A stretch of 64,000 bases of DNA from Micromussa lordhowensis (GCA_964020085.1 OZ026605.1:27927098-27991097); one strand, 5' to 3'. Numbered from the stretch's first letter, positions 12,001-21,640 are shown. Notes: generated by a model from the letters alone, not told the origin. Numbers and translations are program-made.

Positions 12001-14241
12001 CTGTCCACCAGTGTCTGTTCTCCAGTGGGTGTCCCCTCCCTGGACAGCAGCTGAGCTACCTCTACAGTGGGACCTTCATCAGACTCTGGGATTCCCTCAT
12101 TCTGAAAATCACAACACAACATTTGTGAAAACATGACAACAGCTGCAGGAAGGAAAACAGCAATTTAAGTGACACTGATCAATCTGAGAAAAAAGTATGA
12201 CATATACCACAATAGTCTGATACATGATAATACAAATCAAGGATATAGATGCCTTGCCTCTGGTATAGGTGCATTTTCATCCTGTTCCTCTTCAACCTTC
12301 TAAAAATTAAAAAATAAAGAAAACAGTCAGTTGAGACACTGTCTACTTTAAATTAATATTATTATAATTAGATCAGCTAAATTTAAACAACAACCAAAAT
12401 ATTACAACGTAACAAACATACATGTGCAAATTACGAATAACAAAAATTTTTGATCTTGATACCCAAAAGAACTACGTCTTGAATGATATTCAAGGATCTC
12501 ACCTAATGCCTGATATGAGACATTTAACTTTTATTGGTTGAGAGAATTCTCTATCCTGAAAACTTCCCTTAAAATAGGCTCTGATGCTTGAGGAAACTTT
12601 TTTTCAGGACTCCAAAAATTCATACCAGTTGATAGTCAATTAAGCATCCCTTCAGTTCTAATAAGAACAACAGTTACTAGGCAACACATGTCAAAAAGAA
12701 CTTACCTCAAGTTCTACCTGCTTGTGACCTTCTTGAGGTTGGACTACATCATCTACTGAATCCATGTTCTCCCCACCATCACCTCCCTCTTGTGTCTGAT
12801 TTGACTCATCTCCTGCAACGTCACCAGTTGGTTCCTCCCCACCTTCTCCCTCTTGTGACGGCTCATCAGCTGGCTGTGAAGGGGCCTCCTCAGCTGCAGC
12901 ATCTCCTGTGGGAGGGTTCTGTGAGTCGTCATTCACCTCTTGGGTTTCTGCAACTTCAACCTGAGGAGTGGGCATGGCATCAACTGTTTGTGTGACATTT
13001 TCCTGCTAATTTAATTACGTGAAATATTATACATACCTGTATTAAATTGCCACATTAGCACTTGTTTAAAATTACTACATGAGATTCCATTTGAAGAAAT
13101 CTGAAAAGGTGCTGACAACAGCCTAACAAAATCTTCAGCTAATTTAGTTGTTTACAAACTTATCATATGCAACTTTCTTAAGCTTGTGCTGCTTACATCA
13201 ACCAAAACTTTTTCCGACTTTTGTGATATTATGACTGTATGGTTGTCAAACAGTAAACAAGTTGTAGGTTCAGATTACATGAGGACGTCATAAACTTTTC
13301 ATATGTGATGATTTAATGTGCCATTGAAAATATTAGCCTTTACTGCACCATTCAATAAGTTCAAAACCGATCTAATGATTGCATGTTTGGCTGCTGCCAA
13401 TCATACCAATTCATGACCCTACCAACGAACCTTGAAAAACAAAACAAAACAAACAAAATGGATTGAAATATACCGACTACAACCCACAGACCTGACATGG
13501 ACCCATATAATTTTGACATAAACCTCTGTTTTCTGAGGTCAACTAGCTAAGATCGTAAAAAGGCAGCGAAACACGAAACCGTCAATTGAACAGAGTGCAG
13601 AGTTTCCATGTTGGTGAAAGACACAGTAGAAATAAATTGAAGAGAGGAGACCCCTTTAGATAATTTTCTGTAACCACTTTTTACATCAGTGTAGGGCTGA
13701 AGACTTCTGAAGCTGTTCCTCCAATTCATGATCAATAATCCTATAAAATATGTGTACCTGAAAGCTTTGTGAGGCAAAATCCCTTCCAAATACATAAGTT
13801 TATAGAAGTAGAATTTTGAGTGAGTTGTTTGAGGTACACGTGTTTGCATGTAGCAAAATGACTTGTTAAAACTGTGTTCTTTCTCGCTTGTAGAAATATA
13901 AGTAAAAAAAATTCTATACATAAGTTGAAAGATTAAAGAGGACGCATCGATTCTCTGTGACTCAAGCGCTCGTCAGACAGAACTCTATGTACTATGAACT
14001 TTTTATAAAATTTTTAAGCTTATAAGCAGGAGACCAGCCGATCGCGACCTTCAAGATTAAGGCCTTGAAGAAAAGTTGTACTTCTCCTAAGTTTAATTTA
14101 ATTAAAGTTTAATTTAGCAGACACTATGAACGTTTGAAATTAATTTCTAAGAAAATGGAAAACACTACTAAGTTATGCCCAAAAAAGCTAAAAAATCGCG
14201 ATAAATATACTCACAGAAGTCTCTTGATTTGTATCCGCCAT
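60..14241 (-). CDS. CCDC96: CCDC96 (CFAP184) axonemal coiled-coil protein, complete, 15 exons
   Basis: Exons, 5' to 3' on the minus strand: 14215-14241, 12706-13005, 12258-12299, 11894-12101, 11033-11124, 9808-9891, 9632-9701, 9203-9317, 6164-6242, 2602-2655, 2281-2346, 1693-1785, 1079-1216, 548-679, 60-179 (stop TAG at 60-62). They total 1620 nt, encode 539 residues and join in frame; the human protein is about 555. The N-terminal third is acidic and rich in E, P, Q and T. The rest is coiled coil. The C-terminal blocks EELAEGLHLIDFEQLKIENQ, KKITTTVQVLTHLKEKLQF and CGLLGNEPLLRDYEQ are hallmarks of CCDC96, as I recall the human protein. CCDC96 works with CCDC113 in the axoneme between radial spokes and the nexin-dynein regulatory complex. 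All donors are GT except the one after exon 3, which is GC. The gene is head to head with TK1. The short first exon (9 codons) was chosen because its ATG splices in phase into the acidic exon. Confidence 0.94.
380..489. mobile_element. Short TIR element (MITE) in the last intron of CCDC96
   Basis: ACTGATGACGAAGCT at 380-394 is repeated as its exact reverse complement at 475-489. The similarity continues outward for about 12 imperfect bases, giving terminal inverted repeats of about 26 bp. The core includes a CCAATCA box pair. There is no coding capacity. It looks like a non-autonomous DNA transposon; the family is unknown. Confidence 0.55.
1283..1405 (+). repeat. Single copy of a roughly 95-bp dispersed repeat unit
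   Basis: This stretch carries the word order found three times in tandem at 60653-60935: GACCATTCAAATGAAAG, then an AGCAGCACTTCCA-like block, a TTATTATAAGCTGTACAAG-like block and a GTTCTAG-like block. It lies in a CCDC96 intron and is degenerate. No function is visible. Confidence 0.4.
1846..1880. repeat. Hexanucleotide microsatellite (GATTCN)n
   Basis: About six units of GATTCR run through the intron between the exons ending at 1785 and starting at 2281. On the minus strand the array reads as Ser-Glu repeats in an open frame, which is only a shadow of the microsatellite. Confidence 0.8.
2701..3609 (+). mobile_element. 5'-truncated non-LTR retrotransposon (LINE), reverse transcriptase 3' end
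   Basis: In one frame, about 2745-3281 encodes the C-terminal region shared by CR1/Jockey-type LINE polymerases: HAFVTSCLDFCNSLLYGLP, LQRVQNAAARLA, DLHWLPVRARIHFKILLLVF, HGLAPPYISDL, and LWNSLPAELRD ending in LKTHLFRAG and a stop at 3279-3281. An in-frame TAG at 3021-3023 breaks the frame. A 3' tail follows with the pair AAGCGCTACTGAT and AGCGCTTTATAAG and then (ATT)n. The insert is bounded by a 21-bp target duplication with one mismatch (2680-2700 and 3610-3630). It is dead and inserted in a CCDC96 intron on the opposite strand. Confidence 0.85.
3445..3536. repeat. (ATT)n/(GATTAT)n microsatellite at the LINE 3' tail
   Basis: ATT repeats are interrupted by five GATTAT units. The position directly after the LINE 3' hairpin-like tail is where such elements carry their simple-sequence tails. 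Confidence 0.9.
3824..4020. repeat. Left inverted pseudo-LTR of the Penelope-like element
   Basis: This 197-bp repeat is the reverse complement of 5735-5889 with high identity, from the block containing ATTGCGATAAAACATTTCGT to the block containing TTTCGCACGAATGGAGTC. The left copy has about 42 extra bases (around 3872-3920) that are absent from the right copy; they hold the hammerhead-like motif. Confidence 0.88.
3881..3917 (-). other. Decayed hammerhead-ribozyme-like core
   Basis: On the minus strand the order is CTTGATAA, then a perfect 5-bp stem GACGT/ACGTC around a 7-base loop, then GAAAC, then GTCGTC. An active hammerhead needs CTGATGA before stem II and GAAA after it. Here the first core box has diverged while stem II and the GAAAC-GTC side are intact. 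Penelope-like elements are known to carry hammerhead motifs in their pseudo-LTRs. This copy is unlikely to cleave. Confidence 0.55.
4153..5764 (+). pseudogene. Broken RT-GIY-YIG reading frame of the Penelope-like element
   Basis: Three open segments in different frames together cover one polymerase: 4153-4590 (N-terminal region, ending in two stops), 4593-5723 (RT fingers and palm; the meaningful part ends near 5380) and 5408-5764 (endonuclease). The DKG-like block expected just before MDKAEYTRLL is lost at the 4585-4593 junction. The catalytic second aspartate of the YVDD motif is replaced by glutamate where the deletion begins. The final codons are encoded inside the right inverted repeat. 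Confidence 0.85.
5735..5889. repeat. Right inverted pseudo-LTR of the Penelope-like element
   Basis: This is the inverted partner of 3824-4020. It overlaps the last codons of the endonuclease frame and lacks the hammerhead-like insert present in the left copy. Confidence 0.88.
6770..8030. repeat. Degenerate GTTCGATATG / GAACACGCTGGTTCGAT words flanking the ATCGAT arrays
   Basis: At 6770-6940 and again at 7690-8030, variants of AGTTCRATATG, GAACACGCTGGTTC and TTCAATTCTGTGG recur on one strand. They bracket the two ATCGAT clusters on both sides, so the whole 1.26-kb block may be one nested element. There is no coding capacity. Confidence 0.55.
6945..7660. repeat. Degenerate ATCGAT-word arrays
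   Basis: Two clusters, at about 6945-7110 and 7500-7660, are built from imperfect repeats of ATCGAT, ATCGATAT and TTATCGATT with variable spacers. They are separated by about 400 bp of ordinary sequence containing AT-rich and unrelated DNA. There is no fixed period, so this is not a conventional satellite. Confidence 0.75.
8885..9024. mobile_element. Near-perfect palindromic element (hairpin MITE)
   Basis: Arms of about 40 bp (8891-8930 and 8980-9018) read AGACGTTTTGGTGTGTAGTA and its complement with almost no mismatch, around a smaller hairpin at 8940-8970. It is non-coding and lies in a CCDC96 intron. A second, smaller palindrome (GACGAGTACAAATATCG) follows at 9104-9138. Confidence 0.75.
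10100..10231. mobile_element. Palindromic element
   Basis: GAAGCCTAAGCCATGTATTA (10102-10121) and the following ACACTGTGATA are matched by their reverse complement at 10201-10230, with one or two mismatches. The loop contains a tandem TCTACTCGTGT. Located in the CCDC96 intron between the exons at 9808-9891 and 11033-11124. Confidence 0.7.
10302..10486. mobile_element. Palindromic element
   Basis: Arms run from AGCAATAGACCACAAGTTTC to its complement ending at about 10486, with a few mismatches. The inner arms GGTTTACGAATTCTTC and GAAGAATTTGTAAATC pair around the tip. Non-coding; next to the element at 10100-10231. Confidence 0.7.
10690..10799 (+). mobile_element. LINE-type 3' tail fragment
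   Basis: The block TTGTAAACCGCCTTGAGACA, a GCGGTATATAAGTAC motif and a terminal (CATT)n tail have the form of CR1/L2-type LINE 3' ends. No polymerase sequence precedes it, so it is a very short 5'-truncated copy. Confidence 0.55.
13006..14214 (-). other. CCDC96 intron 1, nothing recognised
   Basis: This 1.2-kb intron separates the 27-nt first coding exon from the acidic exon 2. It contains AT-rich sequence and an open frame at 13547-13921 with no recognisable similarity. Confidence 0.6.
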
Positions 14242-14462
14242 GATTTGGTTTCTCTCTGCTTGGCAACTCTTGGCAACCACATAACTCTTCACCAGTTTCT
14301 TTCGTTAGGGTATATCCGGGAGGACTGGGGAAACAGTTTGCCAGCGGTTCGTTGATCATCATGTTTAGGCGCGAGTTTTGTAAATCTTTTGGCGCGCTGT
14401 TCTCACTAACGAAAGCTACTTTGACAACGGTTTGCAAACGGCAGGCTACAAAAACTTGTAAA
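14242..14462. promoter_or_regulatory. Divergent CCDC96/TK1 promoter
   Basis: Only 221 bp separate the two start codons. Two direct GGCAAC half-sites (14262-14267 and 14272-14277) lie 20-36 bp upstream of the CCDC96 ATG; this is the RFX X-box half-site found at ciliary genes. TTTGGCGC at 14388-14395 fits the E2F consensus TTTSSCGC and lies about 70 bp upstream of the TK1 ATG; TK1 is a classic E2F target in animals. No TATA box stands out. The motif matches are seen directly; their use is inference. Confidence 0.7.
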
Positions 14463-15330
14463 ATGTCTATGGTAACAATCCCAGAGATGGACGTCCAGAG
14501 TGTTATGAATTTAAGAGGTCAAATTCAGGTGATGTGAAGCCCAAGATGGCGAATTTTGCTGTGTTTTAAGTGAAATTTACAAGCTTATCCTTTGTCTCCT
14601 TGGCTTAACTTGAAGGTCATCTTCGGACCAATGTTTTCGGGAAAAACGTACGTAAATAGCTATAGATTTTTACCAGCAAATACACTATTTAGAAATGAAT
14701 AATCAGTGCCTTTCTTAAGTTGTTGTGGATATAATTTATACGGTGTTTTATGGAGACATTTACACGTGTTTTGTTGTTCGAAATCGATTGTGTTTCATCA
14801 GAACTGAGCTGCTGAGAAGAATCAAGCGGTACCAGGTAGCCAACCATTCCTGTATGGTGATTAAATACGAGAAAGATAACCGCTACGAAGTGGACGGTGT
14901 AGCAACACACGATAGGTGAGAAGATCTGTACTTGCAAGATGAGAATCAGTGAACAAATAAATGAATGAATGAATGGACCTTTATTTAAGCTTTAATTAAA
15001 GCTATAAACTTGTGGGGTCTTGTAAAGAAAAAGTGAAATAAAGTTCATGCCCATCTATCTGATAATTGATTAATCTGATTAATAATTGATTAATCTAATT
15101 GATCTAGAAATCTGTATCGCTTTAAGCTTTACAAAGGTACTCAATCAATCAGGAGAAAATATGGAAAGATGCTTCAAATTATAATTGTTTGAAATTCAGC
15201 AAAATGTCCCCTTACTTCCATGCCCATTAAGAGCTAAGAGCTTAGCTAACTTTTACATTTGTGGTACTGTATTTAAGAAATAGAAAACATGTGCCGTGTT
15301 TCTATCGAGTTATAGAAACACAAGTGAAAG

Positions 15331-15361
<31 letters not shown>

Positions 15362-15362
15362 G

Positions 15363-15393
<31 letters not shown>

Positions 15394-17435
15394 GAGTTCT
15401 CCCAAACTTTCACGGGTGTTTCTATAACTCGATAGGAACACGGAGAACATGTTTTCTATTTCTTTTAGAAAATACCGCAACTAAGAAAAAGAAAAACAAC
15501 TTGTTTACTTCGATCATCAAAATGTAAATTCTCTTTGTTCACGGCATCATTACGTCAACAGCTCGTGCTAGTTCTGTGTTTCTATCGAGTTATAGAAACA
15601 CGGTTTTAAACCAATCAGCGTGCGTATTTGCTTTGGGTTATTTTCTAAAAAAGCTTATGAGTAAATGACAAATAAATTTAGACTTACATAAAGGAAGTTG
15701 TAAATTAAAATCCAATCACCAAATCCTCAGTAATTATGATTTTTTTTCATTGGGTAAATATTTGAACTGAGTAATTTTCTGGCTGAGAGATTCCTAGTAA
15801 ACTTATCTTCTCACCCCACCTTCCCTACTCCTCTCTTGTCCCCCTCTCTCACTTGTATGATTTTTATTTTTTCATGAGAACTCATTCAGCTGAACCTTAC
15901 CTGATAATTAAAAATTATGTATAACTGATCATAATGAAGTGTTAATTTTTATTTTATATTTCACTTACAGACAAAGCCGTAGAGCCTCTGCTTGTTCAGT
16001 GTTAGGTCACATTAAGAGTAAAGCTATGGATTATTCTGTGTTAGGAATTGATGAAGGCCAGTTTGTAAGTCTATTCAAAATTGTATAATTTTCGATGAAA
16101 ATGTCACTATTCATACAAGACAGTTTATGTAGATTAACCAAAAGACAAGGATTGATTACCGAAACCATTTTCATCCTAGTTTCCAGATGTTGTGGAGTTT
16201 TCAGAAGAAATGGCTAGTCTTGGAAAAACTGTAATAATTGCTGCATTAGATGGAACTTTTGAACGCAGGGTGAGTAAAATAAGGTAACCAGTATAGCTGG
16301 AGGTTCTATGAATAACTTTAAGATAAAAATATTGGTTTCAACCTGATAGCAAAGTAATACTGATAACTGAGGGTGTCAATATTCTTATTCTCATATTAAA
16401 AGATTAAGTTGGTAGAGACACATGCTGTTGATGTAGAGGAGGCCGCATTGCCAAGTGGTTAGGGTGTCGGACTTGTTATCTCGAGGTCATGGGTTTAAGT
16501 CCCACACTGCCCACCAGCTGGAGTTGTTTCATGTAGTACCTGAGTTTAACTCCTTGGTAAATAGCTGACTGGTTTGTCTCCTACCAGTTGGAGTTTCTAA
16601 CCTTTTCAGTTTCTTTTTTTTATTTTAATAACATCCATTTAAAAAGTTTTTAAAAAGGTATTTTTCTCACTTTCACAGGCCTTTGGCAGGGTATTGGATC
16701 TTGTTCCCCTAGCAGAAAGTGTTGTCAAGCTTAATGCAGTTTGTATGCATTGTTTCAAAGATGCTGCATTTACAAAAAGATTGGGTGAGGAGAAAAAGGT
16801 AGGAAAAAGAAACACTAATTGGCTGTATTTTTTATGGCCTGGAATAAACAATCTCAATGTGTTTCTTCTATTTCCTTTTGTGCCTTTGTTTGCACTCCCT
16901 TTTTTCTGCTTTTTTTTTTCTTTTTGTGCAGGATTTTTGGATCGGATTATGATTAGTAAAAGCTTTCACAGTCGAGTGTTGATCACTACCCTTGATCAAC
17001 CCTACACCTCGATCAACAACTTGATCAATACTCAGTCGGCACCCAACAACATCTCAGTTGACAGTAGACTAATTTTCGCAGACACGCCATCGAGTACCGA
17101 TCAATACATATGAGTCTGTCGGCACTCTGCCAACTAGCAACCGACTGTTGATAGAGTGTCGGTCTAGTGTTGACCGAGTATTGATCAGGATGTCAATTGA
17201 GGTGTTGATCGACTGACATTCGATTGCAGATGGCATTAGTATGCATGATTTTTAGGGTAAAAATTAAAGGCCAACATTCCTGATTATCTCTGTCTGAATA
17301 AGTTTGATGATTCTGTTTCAGATTGAGGTCATAGGTGGAGCTGATAAATACATGGCTGTCTGCCGAGACTGTTATAATTTCTCATCTGTTCATAGCGTAC
17401 TAGCTGGTGCTCCAATCAAAAATGGCTTTCATTAG
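14463..17435 (+). CDS. TK1: Thymidine kinase 1, cytosolic, complete, 7 exons
   Basis: Exons: 14463-14528, 14616-14647, 14802-14915, 15971-16064, 16180-16269, 16679-16798, 17322-17435. All have GT-AG borders and join in frame to 209 residues. TK1 phosphorylates thymidine to dTMP in the salvage pathway, as a tetramer in the cytosol. Visible motifs are the P-loop GPMFSGKT (residues 26-33), DEGQF near 98-102 with the catalytic Glu, the structural zinc pairs CMHC (154-157) and CRDC (186-189), and the thymidine-binding lasso EVIGGADKY. The C-terminal tail after the last zinc cysteine is only about 20 residues and shows no KEN box, whereas human TK1 (234 residues) uses one for mitotic degradation. 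Introns contain a hairpin element, a SINE and a GTTGATC word array. Confidence 0.97.
15275..15465. mobile_element. Near-perfect palindromic element in TK1 intron 3
   Basis: Arms of about 85 bp start AAGAAATAGAAAACATGT and are mirrored to 15465, including the inner palindrome TGTTTCTATCGAGTTATAGA. A fragment of the same inner palindrome recurs at 15578-15603, so the family has left at least two pieces here. Non-coding. Confidence 0.8.
16435..16612 (+). mobile_element. tRNA-derived SINE in TK1 intron 5
   Basis: A tRNA-like head shows a box A (TGCCAAGTGGTTAGGGTG) and a box B (GGGTTTAAGTCCC) at tRNA spacing. A body follows with TGAGTTTAACTCCTTGGTAA and a ...ACCAGTTGGAGTTTCTAA end. The same body is seen in the interrupted SINE at 40719-43850. 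It is in sense orientation relative to TK1. Confidence 0.75.
16966..17222. repeat. Degenerate GTTGATC word array with strand switch, TK1 intron 6
   Basis: The first half (16966-17060) is rich in GATCAAC and TCGATCAAC; the second half (17120-17222) is rich in the complement, GTTGATCGAGTGTCGG-like words. Units are about 8-14 bp and never exactly periodic. The block as a whole can fold as a long imperfect hairpin. Confidence 0.7.
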
Positions 17436-17878
17436 ATCTTATAATTAATGTAACAACTCTATCAGGAGGTATTTAAAAAGACATTTTAATCTTGAAATTG
17501 AAATTTTCTACCATCAGGTCCAATTAAAACTCTCAAAGCTATACACATGTGCTTTTTTCATACACCAATGCAAGAAATTATAATTTTTAGAAATTTTTTC
17601 AAAGTTAACTTGGAAATTTTGTATTACTGCTGCTAAGCAGTAGAAGTTTAAATATTATTGCAACTTGATATCATTACACAGTCAAGGCAAACAATGCTAC
17701 ACAGTGGTTTTGTTAGCCACAAGTATAAATTCCAAGACATTTGTAGTTTTACTGTTGATTTCTTGATATTGTTTCAGAGTTTTACTGCTGGGCATTTGTA
17801 AATGATGTTGTGATTGTGTTAGTTTAGATTGGAGTATTCTCGTACTCTAGTGATTTATTATTCCTTGGAAGGTTTTAA

Positions 17879-18681
17879 GGTGGCTTACTGCAGTTGTTTC
17901 CATGACTCAGTAGCGTGCACTACAATTGCCTGCCAGACGTCAGTATTCGGGCGTGCAAAACTGACGCAAGTAACCCTAAGAAGAAAGGAAAACCATTTCA
18001 GCACTTGAAAGGCGTTAAATCACTTTGGTACACAATGCTATAGTTGCAAACTTTGTTCAAACGTGTTTAAGCCTGGGGTCAATAAAATATGACAGAAAAG
18101 GTCGACAAACAACCAGTAAAAGAGCTCTAATTTACTCTTGCTTTCTTGCACGCAAGACATGGCGTCACATTAGCGTGCGCTTAAATAAAGGGCATGCGCA
18201 ATTCAATACCCGTCCACGGCTGTACAAGCCAGTCTTTGATCAAGGATTGCTCGAAAACCTACCGTAAAACCTATGACGAAATTTTCACAATTGATTTGTA
18301 GGGATGAATCACGTTTAAGAGCCAAAATTTTAGAAAGATCAATAAGACAGATTTTGAGCTATTTTTGATTTCACATTTTTTTTTAGTTTGCGAAAAATCT
18401 GCCTTGCAGATTTTTATTTTACTTTGCATGAATGTTAAATACGGGTAGATTTTGAGAAAAACGTCATTTGACCTACTAGTGCCCAGTCTCTCCTTAGGTT
18501 CTCGGTCATTCATTTTGGCCATTCGTTGACATTTAAATAAGCTTAAATTGTTCATAGTTCCCATAAAATGGTGAAAAGACTTATGCAAACAGTAAATAAA
18601 AAAAGGAAAACATCTTGGAACATTTTTCAAAAGAGTTTGAAGTTGGGCTGTTATAATTAATGAAAACTGTAGTAAGCCACC
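17879..18681. mobile_element. Non-autonomous DNA element with TTAA target duplication
   Basis: The element begins GGTGGCTTACTGCAGTT and ends AACTGTAGTAAGCCACC, with one mismatch between the termini. TTAA lies directly outside both ends (17875-17878 and 18682-18685). TTAA duplications are typical of piggyBac and some Kolobok-like transposons. The 803-bp interior has no recognisable transposase. Confidence 0.75.
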
Positions 18682-20503
18682 TTAAGGGAAATTATACATA
18701 TGCATTAATTAGACTCAGTGGAGGCATGATGGGATTCATGAGAGGCAATTGAAATAAAAAAAGCACGGCAACATTTTGATGTGACCCTTTTCACTTAACA
18801 AGAACTTGCGTTAATAAAACACAGCTCTTAAATTGTTAGCAACACTGATAAAAACTCAGCTTAAAATGTCAAGATCACTTTTTTTTCTATCTGCCATGGG
18901 GCATAAGATTCTCTTTGAATAAGTACTGCCTTCTAAGTTCTTTTCCCTATAAACTTATACTTTTTACCGTCATGAGTGGATGTTATTTGAGGGCAGTGCT
19001 TACTCAAGTAAATACATTATTTGGCAGAACCTTTGCTGCTGGGGTTCACGTGACCTACTATTCACCAATGGCAAAACTAATTTAAATAGAAAATTCTTAC
19101 TACAGATTTATAAAGAAAAGTTACCAATACAACCTAGTAACTTTTTATGTACAGATCCCTGCGTTACTGAAATATGTAAATTCATTTAAAATTTCACTTT
19201 TAAATGATATGATGTAATGATATTGGTTATAATTCTTACTAAAAAGTAGTCTATATTAGTTACAAAGAGATGCCTCCTCTCCTGTGAACTTTATTTTAAG
19301 TTTTGCTTCAGTATTTTATATCAGGTAGAGGTAAGTTTACAGCATATTTAACTACTGCAGTTGCATTATATCATTACAAAAAATAATTTTTTTACAGTAG
19401 CAAAATTAAAGTTAACAAAAAAGAAACGCCTGGGTAATAAATTGTATTAATCAGGCCCATCCCCTCTCTACCTTGGAAAGTCTGTATAGCTTTCCCAGAA
19501 CCCTGTGGTAAGTGTTCTGCTTAACTGAATAAGCCTAAATCCTCAAACTTCCAAGATCTCTGTCAGTGTGGAAGATTAAAAAGCAGGCAGGCTTTGAGTA
19601 CCTTCTCCTTTTCTCTCCCAGACCCTGCTCCTTGTCCACCCACTTTTTCAATCATCTGACTGAGAGCCTGGAACAGGCTAAATCCGCACAAATGCCTTTA
19701 ATACCCAAACCTCTGTACTAGGCATTTTCAAATGCTTGTCACATTGTGATTATTACATTTAATATAATTTTAGCCTTTCATGGATTGCACAAGCCTTGAA
19801 AATTCCTTGAAAAAGGAAAAAAAATATGTTTTCTTAGCAATCCTTAAAATTATTTTACTCCTTAAATGCTCAATGCTTTAGGAAATGAGAGATATTTAGC
19901 TACAAGGGGTGGGGGGTTTCAGGGGCAACAATGGATGTGGACACCATTTTTAGCATAGCAGATTTCCTAAGCGTTTTTTCTTTCATTTTGCTGCATACAT
20001 CCTTACTGAATTACCTGCTTCCTGAATATCCAAGTGGTAGCAACATTTGCAATTTACACCTCCAAAAGCAAGCCGTATGCACTCCTCCCATGCATGTCCT
20101 TTCACACTGGAGTACCCCACTCATTGGGGCCAGATTAACTACATTAAATACCTGCATGTAAGAACCTGTTTAGCCAAGCAAGATCAAGCAGGTTCTTATA
20201 TGTGGGTTACAGTTAAATTATGAACTCTTGTTATAGAGAACACTACATACACATTCTGTAATCAGTTGCATTGGGCTTATGATAATACAGTTGTGACTAA
20301 ATACACTATATTAAAGGACTAAATCCAAGTTTATTTATTGTTTGGTAATCAACAACTATATCTCCTTCAAAGAAATTAAGAACCTACTTAACCTAAATTG
20401 CCAATAACTACCCCAAAATATAGGTTCTTACACAGGGGTCTTTACTGTATGTGACAAAATGATTGACAATCAGGAAAGCACTGCCCTCAGAGGCTGTGAT
20501 AAT

Positions 20504-20983
20504 AATACCATAAATCCTTGAATTAGTGCCCGGGCACTTATTTCACATTTAGGAGAAGATGGGGGCACTTTTTCGGTGGAGGCGCTTAATCGAGGGGAGG
20601 GGGGATTATCTAATTTCTCTCAAGTCATGGTCAGCTATGATTGTTTTTTTTTTGTAACATGTGTAATGGTGTCAATCCCTCAGAAGTCTCAGAAGGATCC
20701 TGTCTCTCTTGAGGAACGATGTGATATAATCCCTTTAGATAGTTTAGGTCTGCTGAAAAAGATTAGGTGGACTTTAGGCAATGACTAAGCAGATCTTCAA
20801 TATCATAGTCAATGTTTAGTGCTTGAATGAGTTGAATCTTGTTTCATCCTTTGTTGTTTCAGCAATGTTCCATAAAACAGGGGGAGAAGAGGGGGGGCGC
20901 TGCTCAAATTTTAAATTTTGGCTGATAGGAGGGGCGTGCATTCAATGAGGGGTGCTAGCGCTTATTTGAGGATTAACGGTATT
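20504..20983. mobile_element. TIR element with GCGCTTATTT-type words
   Basis: The ends AATACCATAAATCCTTGAAT and the complement of ATTTGAGGATTAACGGTATT form degenerate inverted repeats of about 27 bp. The subterminal sequence on both sides repeats GCGCTTA and GGGGGCAC/GGGGGGGCGC words. Non-coding. Confidence 0.5.
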
Positions 20984-21204
20984 GGTCAGGTGCTAATCAA
21001 AAGCAAAGTGGTCTCGGGGAAAGTCCCATCACCAACTATTTGTTTTTCTAAAGAGTGATTCAATAGATGGTGCAGCCCCAGCACCCCCGTGGGTGACCAA
21101 ATCTCTTGGAGAATACAAATAAATGTGCATAAAATACATACTTTGGTTGATTTTTAGCATTTGGGGGGGACATTTGGAATATTTGATGTATTTTTGAGAT
21201 TTAA

Positions 21205-21640
21205 TTGACAGATCTCTACTTTGAACAAGTTTTAAAGGGTCAAAAAAAGGTAAAAGTTGTTCTTAGGTTAGCATCTCTGATATGGGCATGTGCCACTGTG
21301 AAGGGTATAATTTTAAGGCAGTTTAGTCTGGGACAGGGTATAGAACTCATGACGGTTTTGGTTGAGAATAGGATATATATTTACCAAGAAAGTGGCCAGT
21401 AAATAAAAAATTTGGTCTAAAACGCGTTCTTTACCGGGGATTTTATACTAGCAATTAAAACTCAGAAGTAACTTAAAGTTAGTGAGATATTGGTTTAGTT
21501 AGCATATGTTGTACCATGATAGTGATAAAGTATAAAAATAGTTACTCAGAGATAAAGTAGGGTTACTTTTGCCTAGTATAGAATAGGGTTGCAAAATCAA
21601 GCTGATCATGGTCTAGTATAGGGTAAGGGTTCCAGAGGCT
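21205..21640. repeat. Degraded copy of the GGGTA-type dispersed repeat
   Basis: Phrases such as GGTATAGAACTCATGACGG, AATAGGGTTGC and AGGGTAAGGGTTCCAGAGG resemble the better-preserved copies at 23118-23500 and 50953-51400. The match is weak, so this is a low-confidence family assignment. Confidence 0.35.
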
